DNA of 64,000 nucleotides from the NCBI GenBank assembly GCA_963791225.1, contig CAWBRV010000003.1, forward strand, positions 1,302,001-1,366,000, in the 5' to 3' direction. The stretch is from PALSA-612 sp963791225. Its GTDB lineage: Bacteria > Actinomycetota > Thermoleophilia > Gaiellales > Gaiellaceae. Below the pieces are notes generated by a model. The model ran no database searches, was not told where the DNA came from, and saw only the letters and a list, made by a program, of their open reading frames with translations. Positions 28,097 to 36,915 of this stretch are shown piece by piece (position 1 is the first letter of the stretch; each line of letters opens with the position of its first letter). A program made the position numbers and the translations under genes.

Positions 28097-29494
28097 GTGC
28101 ATCCCTGGCGCGACCGCTGGGCGCTGCTCGGGCGGCTGGGCTTCCCGGAGGAGCGATGGAGAAGCTGGTCTCCGGTCGTTCAGAGGGCGGTCATCGCCGG
28201 GATCATCGGCGCGCTCCTGCTGGTCGTCCTTGCGCCCTTGTTTGGATTCGACACGGCCGCGTACATCACGTACGCGCTCTTCGTCGTGCTGTACGTCCCC
28301 AGCTGGGGACGGTTCGGACGCGTCGGCGGCTGGGTGATCCCGGTCGCCTTCCTCGCGCTCGCGGTCACGTTTCCGTACTACGCGGACAGCATGTTCACCA
28401 TCCCGATCCTGGGTGCGTTCCCGAGCACCTCGACCGGCGTTGTGATGCTGATCTACATCATGATGGCGCTCGGCCTCAACGTCGTGGTGGGGTACGCGGG
28501 CCTGCTCGATCTCGGCTACGTCGCCTTCTACGCGCTCGGCGCCTACACGTGTGCGGCGCTCGCCTCCCCGCAGTTCGGAAAGAGCACGATCGAGTTCGGC
28601 GCGATCGGCGTCGACAAGACCATCGGCGGCATCCACATCTCGATCTGGTTGCTGCTGGTCGTCGCAGGAATCTTCACGTCCCTGATCGGCATGCTGATCG
28701 GGCTGCCGACCCTGCGGTTGCGGGGCGACTACCTCGCCATCGTCACACTCGGCTTCGGCGAGATCCTGCCCCAGATCGCCCGCAACGGCGACAACTTCTT
28801 CAACACCGGCGTTAACGTCACCAACGGGCCACAGGGGATCACGCCGATCGACGGCATCGGCTTCGGGCACACGCTCGGTGATGCGCTCGGGTTACCCGCC
28901 AACTATCTGACGGCGGCGAACAGTGACCGGCTCTTCTTCTGGACGGCGATCCTCCTCGTGCTGATCACGCTGTTCTGCAGCCTCCGGCTGCGAGGCGGCA
29001 AGCTGGGCCGCGCCTGGATCGCTATTCGCGAGGACGAGACCGCCGCCGCGGCCATGGGCGTGCCGCTGATGCGGACGAAGACGCTCGCCTACGCGATCGG
29101 CGCCTTCTTCGGCGGCGTCGCCGGCGCCTACTTCGCCGAGTTCACGACCGGTGCGAACCCGGACAGCTTCTCGTTCAACTTCTCCGTCTTCGTGCTCGTG
29201 ATGGTGATCCTCGGGGGGATCGGCAACGTCTGGGGTGTGATGGTCGGCGCCGCCCTGCTCGCCTACCTCAACCAGGCCGGCCTCGCCGACACCGGCGCCT
29301 GGATCAACGAGCACCTGCACGTGAACATCGACGTGCCCCAGTACGAGTTCGGGATCTACGGCGTCATCCTGCTGGTCGTGATGCTCTTCCGCCCGAACGG
29401 GCTGATCCCCGAGAAGCGCCACAAGCTCGAGCTCGAGCTCGGCGTCTCCGAGGAATATCTCTACGACGTGGAAGCTCACGACGCCGCCGTCTGA
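28097..29494 (+). CDS. livM: Branched-chain amino acid ABC transporter permease LivM
   Basis: 465 aa, GTG immediately after livH. Second membrane subunit. Conserved LivM core: MMALGLNVVVGYAGLLDLGYVAFYALGAYT, GLPTLRLRGDYLAIVTLGFGEI, the coupling loop GRAWIAIREDETAAAAMGV, and VILGGIGNVWGVMVGAALLAYL. An N-terminal extension of about 120 residues with three extra hydrophobic segments precedes the core. The ATPase livG starts within the stop codon (TGATG). Confidence 0.92.
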   Translation: MHPWRDRWALLGRLGFPEERWRSWSPVVQRAVIAGIIGALLLVVLAPLFGFDTAAYITYALFVVLYVPSWGRFGRVGGWVIPVAFLALAVTFPYYADSMFTIPILGAFPSTSTGVVMLIYIMMALGLNVVVGYAGLLDLGYVAFYALGAYTCAALASPQFGKSTIEFGAIGVDKTIGGIHISIWLLLVVAGIFTSLIGMLIGLPTLRLRGDYLAIVTLGFGEILPQIARNGDNFFNTGVNVTNGPQGITPIDGIGFGHTLGDALGLPANYLTAANSDRLFFWTAILLVLITLFCSLRLRGGKLGRAWIAIREDETAAAAMGVPLMRTKTLAYAIGAFFGGVAGAYFAEFTTGANPDSFSFNFSVFVLVMVILGGIGNVWGVMVGAALLAYLNQAGLADTGAWINEHLHVNIDVPQYEFGIYGVILLVVMLFRPNGLIPEKRHKLELELGVSEEYLYDVEAHDAAV

Positions 29495-30270
29495 TGGACG
29501 TCTTGCTGCAAGCCGTGTCACTGCGCAAGGAGTTCGGCGGCCTGGTCGCGGTCAACAACGTGGACTTCGTGGTTCCGCGCAGCTCGATCGTGAGCCTGAT
29601 CGGCCCGAACGGTGCCGGCAAGACCACGTTCTTCAACATGCTGACCGGCGTCTACAAGCCGACTGCCGGCGACGTGATCTTCGACGGCGAGCACGTCGCC
29701 GGCAAGCCGCCGCACGCGATCACGAACCGGGGCATCGGCCGCACGTTCCAGAACATCCGGCTGTTCAAGGAGATGACCGCGATCGAGAACGTCCTCGTCG
29801 GTATGCACGGCCATTTGAAGGGCGGCATCGTGCGCACCATCCTGCGCACGCCCGGGCTCAAGCGCGAGGAGCGCGAGGCGCGCGAGTTCGCACATCACCT
29901 GCTCGGTTTCAGCGGCCTCAGTGGCCGGGATGACGCATACGCAGGGAGCCTGCCGTACGGCGACCAACGCCGGCTCGAGGTGGCACGCGCGCTCGCCACG
30001 AAGCCGAAGCTCCTGCTCCTCGACGAGCCGACGGCCGGAATGAACCCGCAGGAGACCGCCGAGTTCACGGCCTTCGTCGGCAAGCTGCGGGCCGAGCAGA
30101 AGCTGACCATCCTCCTGATCGAGCACGACATGCGCGTGGTGATGGGCGTGTCGGACCGGGTGACCGTGCTCGACTACGGCGAACGGATCGCCGAGGGGAC
30201 GCCGAAGGACGTCCAGCGCGACCCGCGGGTGATCGAGGCCTACCTCGGTTCGGCGGCGGTGGCCACGTGA
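29494..30270 (+). CDS. livG: Branched-chain amino acid ABC transporter ATPase LivG
   Basis: 258 aa, ATG overlapping livM. ABC ATPase. Walker A GPNGAGKTT at about 36-44; Q-loop in GRTFQNIRLF; signature LPYGDQRRLEVARAL (YGDQ instead of SGGQ, common in LivG); Walker B LLLLDEPTAGM; switch His in LIEHDM. The C-terminal VIEAYLGS is the LivG-type tail. Operates as a heterodimer with LivF. Confidence 0.94.
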   Translation: MDVLLQAVSLRKEFGGLVAVNNVDFVVPRSSIVSLIGPNGAGKTTFFNMLTGVYKPTAGDVIFDGEHVAGKPPHAITNRGIGRTFQNIRLFKEMTAIENVLVGMHGHLKGGIVRTILRTPGLKREEREAREFAHHLLGFSGLSGRDDAYAGSLPYGDQRRLEVARALATKPKLLLLDEPTAGMNPQETAEFTAFVGKLRAEQKLTILLIEHDMRVVMGVSDRVTVLDYGERIAEGTPKDVQRDPRVIEAYLGSAAVAT

Positions 30271-31007
30271 GCGAGCCTCGGAAGCCGGGCACCGCGAACA
30301 TCCTCGAACTCGAGGACGTCCACACCTACTACGGCTCGATCCACGCGCTGAAGGGCGTTTCGCTCGACGTGCGCGAGGGTGAGATCGTGACGCTGCTGGG
30401 AGCGAACGGGGCCGGCAAGTCGACGACGCTCCGGTCGATCAACGGGCTGAACCATCCGCGGCGAGGGCGGATCAGCTTCCGGGGGGACGACATCACGAAC
30501 GAGTCGGCGCACACGATCGTCAAGCGCGGGGTCGCACAGTCACCCGAGGGGCGGCGGCTGTTCCCGCGCATGACCGTGTTCGAGAACCTCGAGATGGGGG
30601 CGTTCCAGCGCACCGACCGGGCGGCGATCAAGGAGGACATCGATCGGGTGTTCGGGCTCTTCCCACGGCTCGCCGAGCGGCGCACGCAGAAGGCGGGGAC
30701 GCTCTCGGGCGGCGAGCAGCAGATGGTCGCCATGGGGCGGGCGCTGATGGCCAGGCCGACGCTGCTGATGCTCGACGAGCCGTCGATGGGTCTGGCGCCG
30801 ATCTTCGTCGAGAAGATCTTCGAGATCGTCGTCGAGATCAACAAGCAGGGGACGCCCATCCTGCTCGTGGAGCAGAACGCCCTGATGGCGCTCGAGGTCG
30901 CGAACCGCGGCTTCGTGCTCGAGACGGGGAAAGTCGCGCTCGCCGACGACGCCAAGGCGCTCCGCTCGAACGAGCAGGTCCGCAAGACCTACCTCGGCGA
31001 GACCTAA
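30267..31007 (+). CDS. livF: Branched-chain amino acid ABC transporter ATPase LivF
   Basis: 246 aa, GTG overlapping livG. Walker A GANGAGKST, Q-loop VAQSPEGRRLFPRMTV, signature LSGGEQQMVAMGRAL, Walker B LLMLDEPSMGLAP, and the switch region LVEQN (Asn in place of His, typical of LivF). KTYLGET is the usual C-terminus. Last gene of the transporter operon. Its 3' end overlaps the convergent LarA-like gene by 4 nt. Confidence 0.94.
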   Translation: MSEPRKPGTANILELEDVHTYYGSIHALKGVSLDVREGEIVTLLGANGAGKSTTLRSINGLNHPRRGRISFRGDDITNESAHTIVKRGVAQSPEGRRLFPRMTVFENLEMGAFQRTDRAAIKEDIDRVFGLFPRLAERRTQKAGTLSGGEQQMVAMGRALMARPTLLMLDEPSMGLAPIFVEKIFEIVVEINKQGTPILLVEQNALMALEVANRGFVLETGKVALADDAKALRSNEQVRKTYLGET

Positions 31008-32503
31008 CCCACGCGCAGCGGGAAGTACGGCGGCGCGAGCAGGAAGCCGATCCGCGGGCTGCCGCCCGCGACGCCGGTCGCCATCTCGAGCGCCGCGCCG
31101 ACGGCGTGCGTCGGCACGAAGCCGAGCTGGCGCGCGGCCGCCGCGTCGCGGCAGGCGGCGACGAGCACGGCGCCGAGGTGTCGAATCTGCGGCAGGCAGC
31201 CGTCCCAGTCGGCGAAGGGCAGTAGCGGATGACAGCCGTTGCCGGCGCGGTAGGCGTCGAGCGCCCGCGCGTCGGTGCGCGCGTCCCGCTCGGCCGCCGC
31301 GATCGCCTCCGGGTCCGGCCCGATCCGCGTGGCGGCGAAGAAGGCCCGGTACGGCTGCTGGGTCGGGTGGGAGAAGTGGCGATGGAAGCGGTGGACGAGG
31401 ATCGCCGTTCCGCCCGCGGCGACGGGCGGCTCGTCGCGCCACATCCGCAGCGCCAGCCCGAGCCCGAGATAGGCGGCGAGCAGCGGGTTCGGCCGCTCAC
31501 GCGGGAGGTGTGGGGTCGAACGCGGAATGCCGAGGCAGATCGCGTCCAGCGGCCGGTCGAGCCGCGCAGAGCGGAGCTCGACCGCGCGCAGCAGCGCCTC
31601 CGCGTGCGCCACCGACGGAGGCCCCGCGTACGCGGCCGACGCGGCCAGTCCGACGGGCAGCGAGCGGATCAGCCGCATCCGCACGGATCCCGGCAACACG
31701 CGGAACAGCTGGGTGAACGGGGAACGGACGATTCGCTCGAGCGAGGCCGGGTCGTAGGGATAGCCGTACGCCGTCTCCGCCACGCGGAGCCGGTCGAGCG
31801 TCAGGGACAGCCCGATCATCGGCACCCGGGCGGCCAGCTCGCGCTCCAGCGCCAGCGCCAGCTGCCATCCGCTCGAGCCGCTCGTCTGCAGGAGCGACTC
31901 GGCGTTCGCCGCCCGGAGCGCCTCGACGCCGCCCGCGGCGAGCAGCGCGGCCGGCCCGCCGTGCAGCACGGTCTCGGCGGCCGTGACGGTGACGACGGCG
32001 TCCGTCTCGACGAGTGCGCGCGAGGCGCGCAGCGGCACCCCGTCCACCTCCCCGACGTGCACGAGTCCCTCGTCCTCCACGTCGTGCACGACGACCTCGC
32101 CGTGGAACGTCCGTGCGAACCGGGCGGACACGAGCGCCGCGAGCTCCTTCCGCCGCGGGCGGCGCGCCAGGCCGGATGCGACGAGGATCGTCTGTTTGGA
32201 GTCCGGCACGCCGAGCCGGCGCAGCTCGCCCACGGTCGCTTCGATCGCCTGTCGGCGCGGGTCGATCGGCGCTCCCGGGAGCGGCAGCGTCTCCTGCTCG
32301 ACCACCAGCGTGACGCGACCGCCGCGCGGGACGACGTGATTCAGGGTCGGTCCGTCGAGCGGGAACCGGAACGCCTCCTGGACAGCGGCGCGCACGTCGA
32401 CGATCGAGGCGGCCGGCGGGGCGGGCGGCGAGACGACGACGGCGTCGTCGGGCGCGCTGACGATCAGCAGACGCGAGCCCGAGAGGAGCGGGATGCGCGG
32501 CAC
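31004..32503 (-). CDS. LarA/DUF2088-like protein, probably not a racemase
   Basis: 499 aa, GTG at 32503. The first half resembles the N-terminal domain of nickel-dependent lactate racemase LarA (DUF2088): VTLVVEQETLPLPG, RRQAIEATVGELRRLGVPDSKQTILVASG and HDVEDEGLVHVGEVDGVPLRASRALVETDAVVTVTAAE. The canonical GTHR motif that supplies a catalytic His is replaced (ASGLARRP), and the cofactor-binding Lys region is not recognisable. The C-terminal half holds His clusters (HRFHRHFSHPTQ). It starts 3 nt after the GNAT gene and is probably in its operon. Actual chemistry unknown. Confidence 0.6.
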   Translation of the reverse strand: MPRIPLLSGSRLLIVSAPDDAVVVSPPAPPAASIVDVRAAVQEAFRFPLDGPTLNHVVPRGGRVTLVVEQETLPLPGAPIDPRRQAIEATVGELRRLGVPDSKQTILVASGLARRPRRKELAALVSARFARTFHGEVVVHDVEDEGLVHVGEVDGVPLRASRALVETDAVVTVTAAETVLHGGPAALLAAGGVEALRAANAESLLQTSGSSGWQLALALERELAARVPMIGLSLTLDRLRVAETAYGYPYDPASLERIVRSPFTQLFRVLPGSVRMRLIRSLPVGLAASAAYAGPPSVAHAEALLRAVELRSARLDRPLDAICLGIPRSTPHLPRERPNPLLAAYLGLGLALRMWRDEPPVAAGGTAILVHRFHRHFSHPTQQPYRAFFAATRIGPDPEAIAAAERDARTDARALDAYRAGNGCHPLLPFADWDGCLPQIRHLGAVLVAACRDAAAARQLGFVPTHAVGAALEMATGVAGGSPRIGFLLAPPYFPLRVG

Positions 32504-32506
32504 GGG

Positions 32507-33440
32507 CTAGGGGATCGAGCGGTAGAGCCGTAGGAACGTCTCTCGGAAGCCCCGCCGCGGCCAGAAGCGCGATGCGAGCAGGTTCGTCATCCGCCAGTCC
32601 GTGATCATCGTCGGGTAGCCGTTCTCGTGCGCCCAGCGCAGCGCGTGCGCGGTCAGCGCCAGGCCGACGCCCGACCCGCGCAGCCCGGGGTCGGTGGCGG
32701 CGTTGGCCAGGTCGATGCTGTCGGGCGGAACACGCAGGTTGTCCGCGGGGCGGCGGTAGAGCAGCAGATGCCCGACGATGCGCCCGTCGCGCTCGGCGAC
32801 GAAGAGCGTGAACTGCTCCTCCTCGTGGACGTTCCGCCATTCGTCGAGGTACTCCTGATCGCTCGGCAACGTGTAGAAGGAGAAGCTCGGTGGCTCCCGG
32901 AGATGCTGCGCCAGCACCCGGTCGAAAGCTGCGGCCGCCGGCGTGTCCTCCGGGGCGCTTGCCCGGACGACGACGTCGGAAACGGGTTGCCGCTCAGGCC
33001 CCGTCTCGCGCGCCGCGAGCGCTCCTGAGATGCCGAAGCTCGTGCGGAGCCACGGCTCGACGAGGTCTCGAAACGCCGGCACGAAGACGAAGTGTCGCGT
33101 CAGCCCTTCCTCGACCCACCGACCGGCGGCCGCGGCGTACAGGTCACGGGAGAGCTCGGGGTCGCGGACGGCCTGGCCCGCGACGTAGCTCCAGACGTGC
33201 GGCCCGAGGAAGTCCTCGGCCGGCGGCCCCAGCAGGTAGCCGACCACCTCGTCGTCCGTCGATCGCGACTGCGCCGCTCGTGCCCTCGATCTGCCACTGG
33301 GCAGCGACGTGCTGCCGGAAGTCCGCGATCTTCGGGAGGGTCGGCTCGGCCGCCCGATGGCGCGCATGTCTCTCGCCCAGGAGTGCGGCCGCGCCGTCCA
33401 GGTGCTCGTCGGCGAACGGGACGATCTCGGGTCTGGCCAT
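32507..33440 (-). pseudogene. GNAT acetyltransferase with an apparent frameshift
   Basis: The ATG at 33440 opens MARPEIVPFADEHLDGAAALL, a typical two-domain GNAT N-terminus, and the frame continues to AVAIDG. The sense then jumps by one base near 33257 into DDEVVGYLLGPPAEDFLGPHVW and runs to 32507 with the acetyl-CoA loop in GLRGSGVGLALTAHALRWA. Each half alone is incomplete; joined they give about 310 aa, a normal length. It is either a young pseudogene or a sequence error. The gene is divergent from polA, with 18 nt between start codons. Confidence 0.75.
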
Positions 33441-33445
33441 GGACG

Positions 33446-33451
33446 TAGACT
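33446..33451 (+). promoter_or_regulatory. -10 element for leaderless polA
   Basis: TAGACT with 7 nt to the polA ATG. The whole gap between the divergent polA and GNAT starts is 18 nt. Confidence 0.45.
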
Positions 33452-33458
33452 CGCAGAC

Positions 33459-36029
33459 ATGTCGCCGAAGGCGCTGACGGGAGAGGAACTCGATCTCGAC
33501 GACGCCCCGGCGCGCCAGGCGGACCTCTTCCTGGTCGACGGCAACAACCTCGCCTACCGCGCCTACTTCGCGCTCCCGGAGGAGCTCGCGACGAGCGAGG
33601 GCTTCCCGACCGGCGCGCTGCTCGGGTTCACGAACATGCTCTTCAAGCTGCTCTCCGACTACCAGCCGAAGGGCGTCGCGGTCGCCTGGGACACGCGGCC
33701 CGTGCACCGCGCCGCTCTCTCCGAGGACTACAAGGCCGACCGCCGGCCGATGCCCGATCTGCTCCGCGAGCAGTTCCCGCACTTCCGGCCGATCGTCGAG
33801 GCGTTCGGCTACCGCAACCTCGAGTTCGAGGGCTGGGAGGCGGACGACGTGATCGCGACGCTCGCGACGCAGGCCGACGCAGCGGGGGTGAAGACGTGCG
33901 TCGTCTCGACCGATCGCGACGCGTTCCAGCTCGTGTCCGGAAACGTCGTCCTGATGATGACCCCGCGCGGGGTGCAGGAGGTGAACGTCTACACGCCGGA
34001 GCGTGTCGAGGCCCGACTCGGTGTCCCGCCGGAGAAGGTGCCCGACCTGATCGGGCTCAAAGGAGACACGTCCGACAACATCCCCGGCATTCCCGGCATC
34101 GGCGACAAGACTGCCGCCGAGCTGATGATCCGCTACGGCTCGCTCGAGGGCGTGCTCGACCACGCGTCCGAGCTCTCGCCCGCACGCGCCAAGAACGTCG
34201 CCGCGCATGCCGACCAGGCGCGAGCCTCGAGGGTGCTCGCGACGATGCGGCGTGACCTCGAGCTCGACTGCGACCCGGCGGAGCTCGTGCTCGCGCCGCC
34301 GGATCGCTCCGAGCTCCGCGAGATCTTCCGCCGGTTCGAGTTCCGCGGCCTCCTGAGCCGGGTCGACCTCCTCGACGAGGCGCTGCCCGCGGCCGAGCCG
34401 GTTCGCGCCGTCGGCGAGGAGCTCCCCTGGCGCGAGGGCGAGCCAAGCAACACTGTGTTGCAAGGTCGGCTCGGGTTCGCGTCGGACGGCGAGCGGGCGG
34501 CCGTTGCGACCGAGGCCGAGGTCGTGCTCCTCTCCGAGCGACCAAGCAACACGTTGTTGCAAGGGGCCGAGCTGGTGGTGCACGACGCGAAGACACTGCG
34601 TGTCGACGCGGCCGACGACACGCTGATCGCCGCCTACCTGATCGAGCCCGGCCGTGCCGCCTACGAGCTGGACGACCTGGAGGCGGAGTACGGCGTCGAG
34701 ATCCAGCCGACACCCGCGGCCGAGGAGGAGACGTCGGCGCTGATACGCCGCGCAGCGGTTCCCCTCAGGCTTGCGCCGCGCATGCGCGAGCGGCTCGCGG
34801 AGCGCGGCAGCGTCGAGCTCTACGAGCGCATCGAGCTGCCGCTGACGCGGGTGCTGGCGGCGATGGAGGACGTCGGCGTCCGTATCGACACCTATCGCAT
34901 GGGCGAGATCACGGCGCGGCTCCAGGAGCGGGTCGAGGAGCTCGAGGCCGGCGCCTACGAGCTCGCGGACGAGGAGTTCATGCTCGGCTCGACGCAGCAA
35001 GTGGCCCGGATCCTGTTCGAGAAGCTCGAACTGACGCCGGGCCGCAAGGGCAAGACGGGCTACTCGACGGACACGCGCGTGCTGCGGACGATCCGCGGCG
35101 AGCACGAGATCGTGCCCGTGATCGAGGAGTGGCGCGAGCTCTCGAAGTTGATCAACACCTACCTCGGCCCGCTGCCGTCGATGATCGGCGAGGACGGCCG
35201 CCTCCACACGACCTTCAACCAGGCCGTCGCCGCCACCGGCCGCCTCTCGACGTCGAACCCGAACCTGCAGGCGATCCCGATCCGCACCGAGCTCGGTCGC
35301 GAGATCCGCTCCGCCTTCGTCGCCGAGCCGGGCTGGAAGCTCGTCTCCGCCGACTACTCGCAGGTCGAGTTGCGCATCCTCGCGCACGTCTCCGGCGAGC
35401 CGAAGCTCCGCGAGGCGTTCGCCCGCGGCGAGGACATCCACGCGGCAACGGCGGCCGAGGTGCTGGGACGGCCGCAGGCAGAGCTTACGAAGGACGAGCG
35501 GAACATCGCCAAAATGGTCAACTTCGGGATCATCTACGGGATCTCCGCGTTCGGGCTGTCGGAGAACCTCGAGATCCCGCGTGAAGAGGCGCAGACCTAT
35601 ATCGACGCCTATCTCGCCCGCTTCCCGCACGTCCAGGACTTCATTGCGCGGACGATCGAGCAGTGCGCTCGCGACGGCTACGTGACGACGCTCCTCGGCC
35701 GTCGCCGTCCCGTCCCCGAGATCCGCGCTTCCAGCCGGCAGACGCGCTCACTCGGCGAGCGGCTCGCAGTCAACTCGGTCATGCAGGGGACGGCCGCGGA
35801 CGTGATCAAGGTGGCGATGGTGTCCGTGCACGAGCGCCTCCGTGCCGAGGGTCGGGCCTCGCGGCTCGTGCTCCAGGTGCACGACGAGTTGCTCCTCGAG
35901 GCGCCCGACACGGAGGTGCCTGCCGCCCGCGAGGCGCTGCGCGAGGAGATGTGCGGCGCCTATCCGCTCGACCCGCCGCTCTCCGTCGACGTGGGCGTCG
36001 GCGACGACTGGAACCAGGCCAAGTCCTGA
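33459..36029 (+). CDS. polA: DNA polymerase I
   Basis: 856 aa, ATG 33459; the longer upstream frame is not coding. The 5'-nuclease domain (about 20-300) is complete, with VDGNNLAYRAYFA, DDVIATLA, STDRDAFQL and KGDTSDNIPGIPGIGDKTA. The 3'-5' exonuclease domain (about 325-440) is degenerate: the DxE motif is replaced (FASDGER), so no proofreading is expected. The polymerase domain has motif A (SADYSQVELRILAH), motif B (RNIAKMVNFGIIYG) and motif C (LQVHDELLLEA). Two copies of a palindromic repeat encode PSNTVLQG (329-336) and PSNTLLQG (362-369) inside the degenerate domain. Confidence 0.96.
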   Translation: MSPKALTGEELDLDDAPARQADLFLVDGNNLAYRAYFALPEELATSEGFPTGALLGFTNMLFKLLSDYQPKGVAVAWDTRPVHRAALSEDYKADRRPMPDLLREQFPHFRPIVEAFGYRNLEFEGWEADDVIATLATQADAAGVKTCVVSTDRDAFQLVSGNVVLMMTPRGVQEVNVYTPERVEARLGVPPEKVPDLIGLKGDTSDNIPGIPGIGDKTAAELMIRYGSLEGVLDHASELSPARAKNVAAHADQARASRVLATMRRDLELDCDPAELVLAPPDRSELREIFRRFEFRGLLSRVDLLDEALPAAEPVRAVGEELPWREGEPSNTVLQGRLGFASDGERAAVATEAEVVLLSERPSNTLLQGAELVVHDAKTLRVDAADDTLIAAYLIEPGRAAYELDDLEAEYGVEIQPTPAAEEETSALIRRAAVPLRLAPRMRERLAERGSVELYERIELPLTRVLAAMEDVGVRIDTYRMGEITARLQERVEELEAGAYELADEEFMLGSTQQVARILFEKLELTPGRKGKTGYSTDTRVLRTIRGEHEIVPVIEEWRELSKLINTYLGPLPSMIGEDGRLHTTFNQAVAATGRLSTSNPNLQAIPIRTELGREIRSAFVAEPGWKLVSADYSQVELRILAHVSGEPKLREAFARGEDIHAATAAEVLGRPQAELTKDERNIAKMVNFGIIYGISAFGLSENLEIPREEAQTYIDAYLARFPHVQDFIARTIEQCARDGYVTTLLGRRRPVPEIRASSRQTRSLGERLAVNSVMQGTAADVIKVAMVSVHERLRAEGRASRLVLQVHDELLLEAPDTEVPAAREALREEMCGAYPLDPPLSVDVGVGDDWNQAKS
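34443..34465 (+). repeat. Coding palindromic element, copy 1 (polA)
   Basis: 23 bp: CCAA, core GCAACACTGTGTTGC, AAGG. The core arms pair perfectly around a central T; the outer CC/GG also pair across AA-AA mismatches. It encodes PSNTVLQG in polA and is identical, in inverted orientation, to the copy in pabB. Confidence 0.9.
34542..34564 (+). repeat. Coding palindromic element, copy 2 (polA)
   Basis: 23 bp, same as copy 1 except for two central bases (core GCAACACGTTGTTGC). It lies exactly 99 bp downstream of copy 1 and in the same codon phase, encoding PSNTLLQG. Confidence 0.9.
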
Positions 36030-36051
36030 TCCGGATCCGCTCATGACGGCC

Positions 36052-36079
36052 CGAACGGGTTAGGGAAGACCCCCGTTCG
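36052..36079 (+). terminator. Hairpin after polA
   Basis: CGAACGGG paired with CCCGTTCG, 12-nt loop, 22 nt after the polA stop. There is no U-tract, as is usual in this type of genome. Probable terminator. Confidence 0.5.
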
Positions 36080-36236
36080 AGACAAGACGGATGGCGTCAT
36101 CCCACCTGCGGCGCCGTCGGCTGTAGTCGGGCCCTGCACGGCAGCCGCACCGTCGGCGGTCGCACGCAACGTGATGGCCGGCCAACGATCGGTAGGAAGC
36201 ACGAAACCCGAACCGGAGATCGCTTGTTCACTCGAT

Positions 36237-36265
36237 CGGGTGACCCGCGACCCCGGACGGGTGAC
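36237..36265 (+). promoter_or_regulatory. Direct repeats upstream of the WxL-like gene
   Basis: Two copies of CGGGTGAC (36237-36244 and 36258-36265) start 21 bp apart, two helical turns, about 45-70 nt before the start codon. It is a possible regulator site. The remainder of the 278-nt gap after polA holds no gene. Confidence 0.3.
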
Positions 36266-36307
36266 GAGAAGACGTCAGTCAGCTCCCAGACCCTAGGAGA
36301 TCCATTC

Positions 36308-36871
36308 GTGTTCAAGAAGGCATTCGCCAGGACAGCAGTCATCGCCGCCGCGGTAGCGATCGCGCTTGCCGCCGCCGCGTCTGCTGGGGCCGCGAACGTG
36401 ACTGCCACGGCCACCGTCACCGCCGGCACGCTGTCGCTCTCGACGAGCGCGACGCCGAGCGTGTCCGCGACGCTCAACGGCACCGACCAGTCCCCGAGTT
36501 ACACGTTGCCGATGTCCGTTTCCGACAACACCGGCTCGGGCACGGGCTGGAACGTGACGATCACCTCGACGACGTTCACGACCGGCGGCGGCTCGCCGCA
36601 CCTGCTCTCGACGTCCGCGTCGAACGTCACCGGCGTCAGCTCGTCCTGCGCGACCGGCACCTGCACCAACCCGACCAACTCGATCGGCTACCCGCTGGGC
36701 GTTCCCGCCGGGTCGACGGCTCCCACGGCGGTCAAGCTGTTCAACGCGGCCGCGAACACCGGGATGGGGGCCTTCACGGTCACCCCGACCATCTCGGTCG
36801 CGATCCCGGCCAACAGCTACGCCGGCACCTACACGAGCACCGTCACGGTCGCCGTCGTCAGCGGGCCGTAG
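36308..36871 (+). CDS. Small secreted WxL-like surface protein
   Basis: 187 aa from GTG 36308, chosen for AGGAGA 7 nt upstream. Signal peptide with cleavage near ASAGAA (about residue 28). The mature protein is Ser/Thr-rich and beta-like. GTGWNVTITSTTF resembles the first W-x-V/L motif of WxL domains, and the end YAGTYTSTVTVAVVSGP resembles the C-terminal WxL strand. The same end recurs in the larger protein at 39248-40408 (TYTSTWTVAIVSGP). It predicts cell-surface binding without a covalent anchor. First gene of a four-gene cluster with two DUF916-like partners. Confidence 0.7.
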   Translation: MFKKAFARTAVIAAAVAIALAAAASAGAANVTATATVTAGTLSLSTSATPSVSATLNGTDQSPSYTLPMSVSDNTGSGTGWNVTITSTTFTTGGGSPHLLSTSASNVTGVSSSCATGTCTNPTNSIGYPLGVPAGSTAPTAVKLFNAAANTGMGAFTVTPTISVAIPANSYAGTYTSTVTVAVVSGP

Positions 36872-36872
36872 A

Positions 36873-36888
36873 TCCCTCTAAAGAGGGA
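36873..36888 (+). terminator. Hairpin after the small WxL-like gene
   Basis: TCCCTC/GAGGGA with TAAA loop, one base after the stop codon. It could terminate or stabilise the abundant small surface-protein mRNA while allowing read-through into the DUF916 genes. Confidence 0.5.
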
Positions 36889-36915
36889 AGCACGGTCCGC
36901 CGATAGTCGGAACGC

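Noticed and set aside
36030..36307. Possible c-di-GMP or c-di-AMP riboswitch before the WxL-like gene (ACGCAA, GATCGGTAGG segments)
   Set aside because: The conserved cores of GEMM-I and ydaO classes cannot be laid out over this sequence; only short chance matches.
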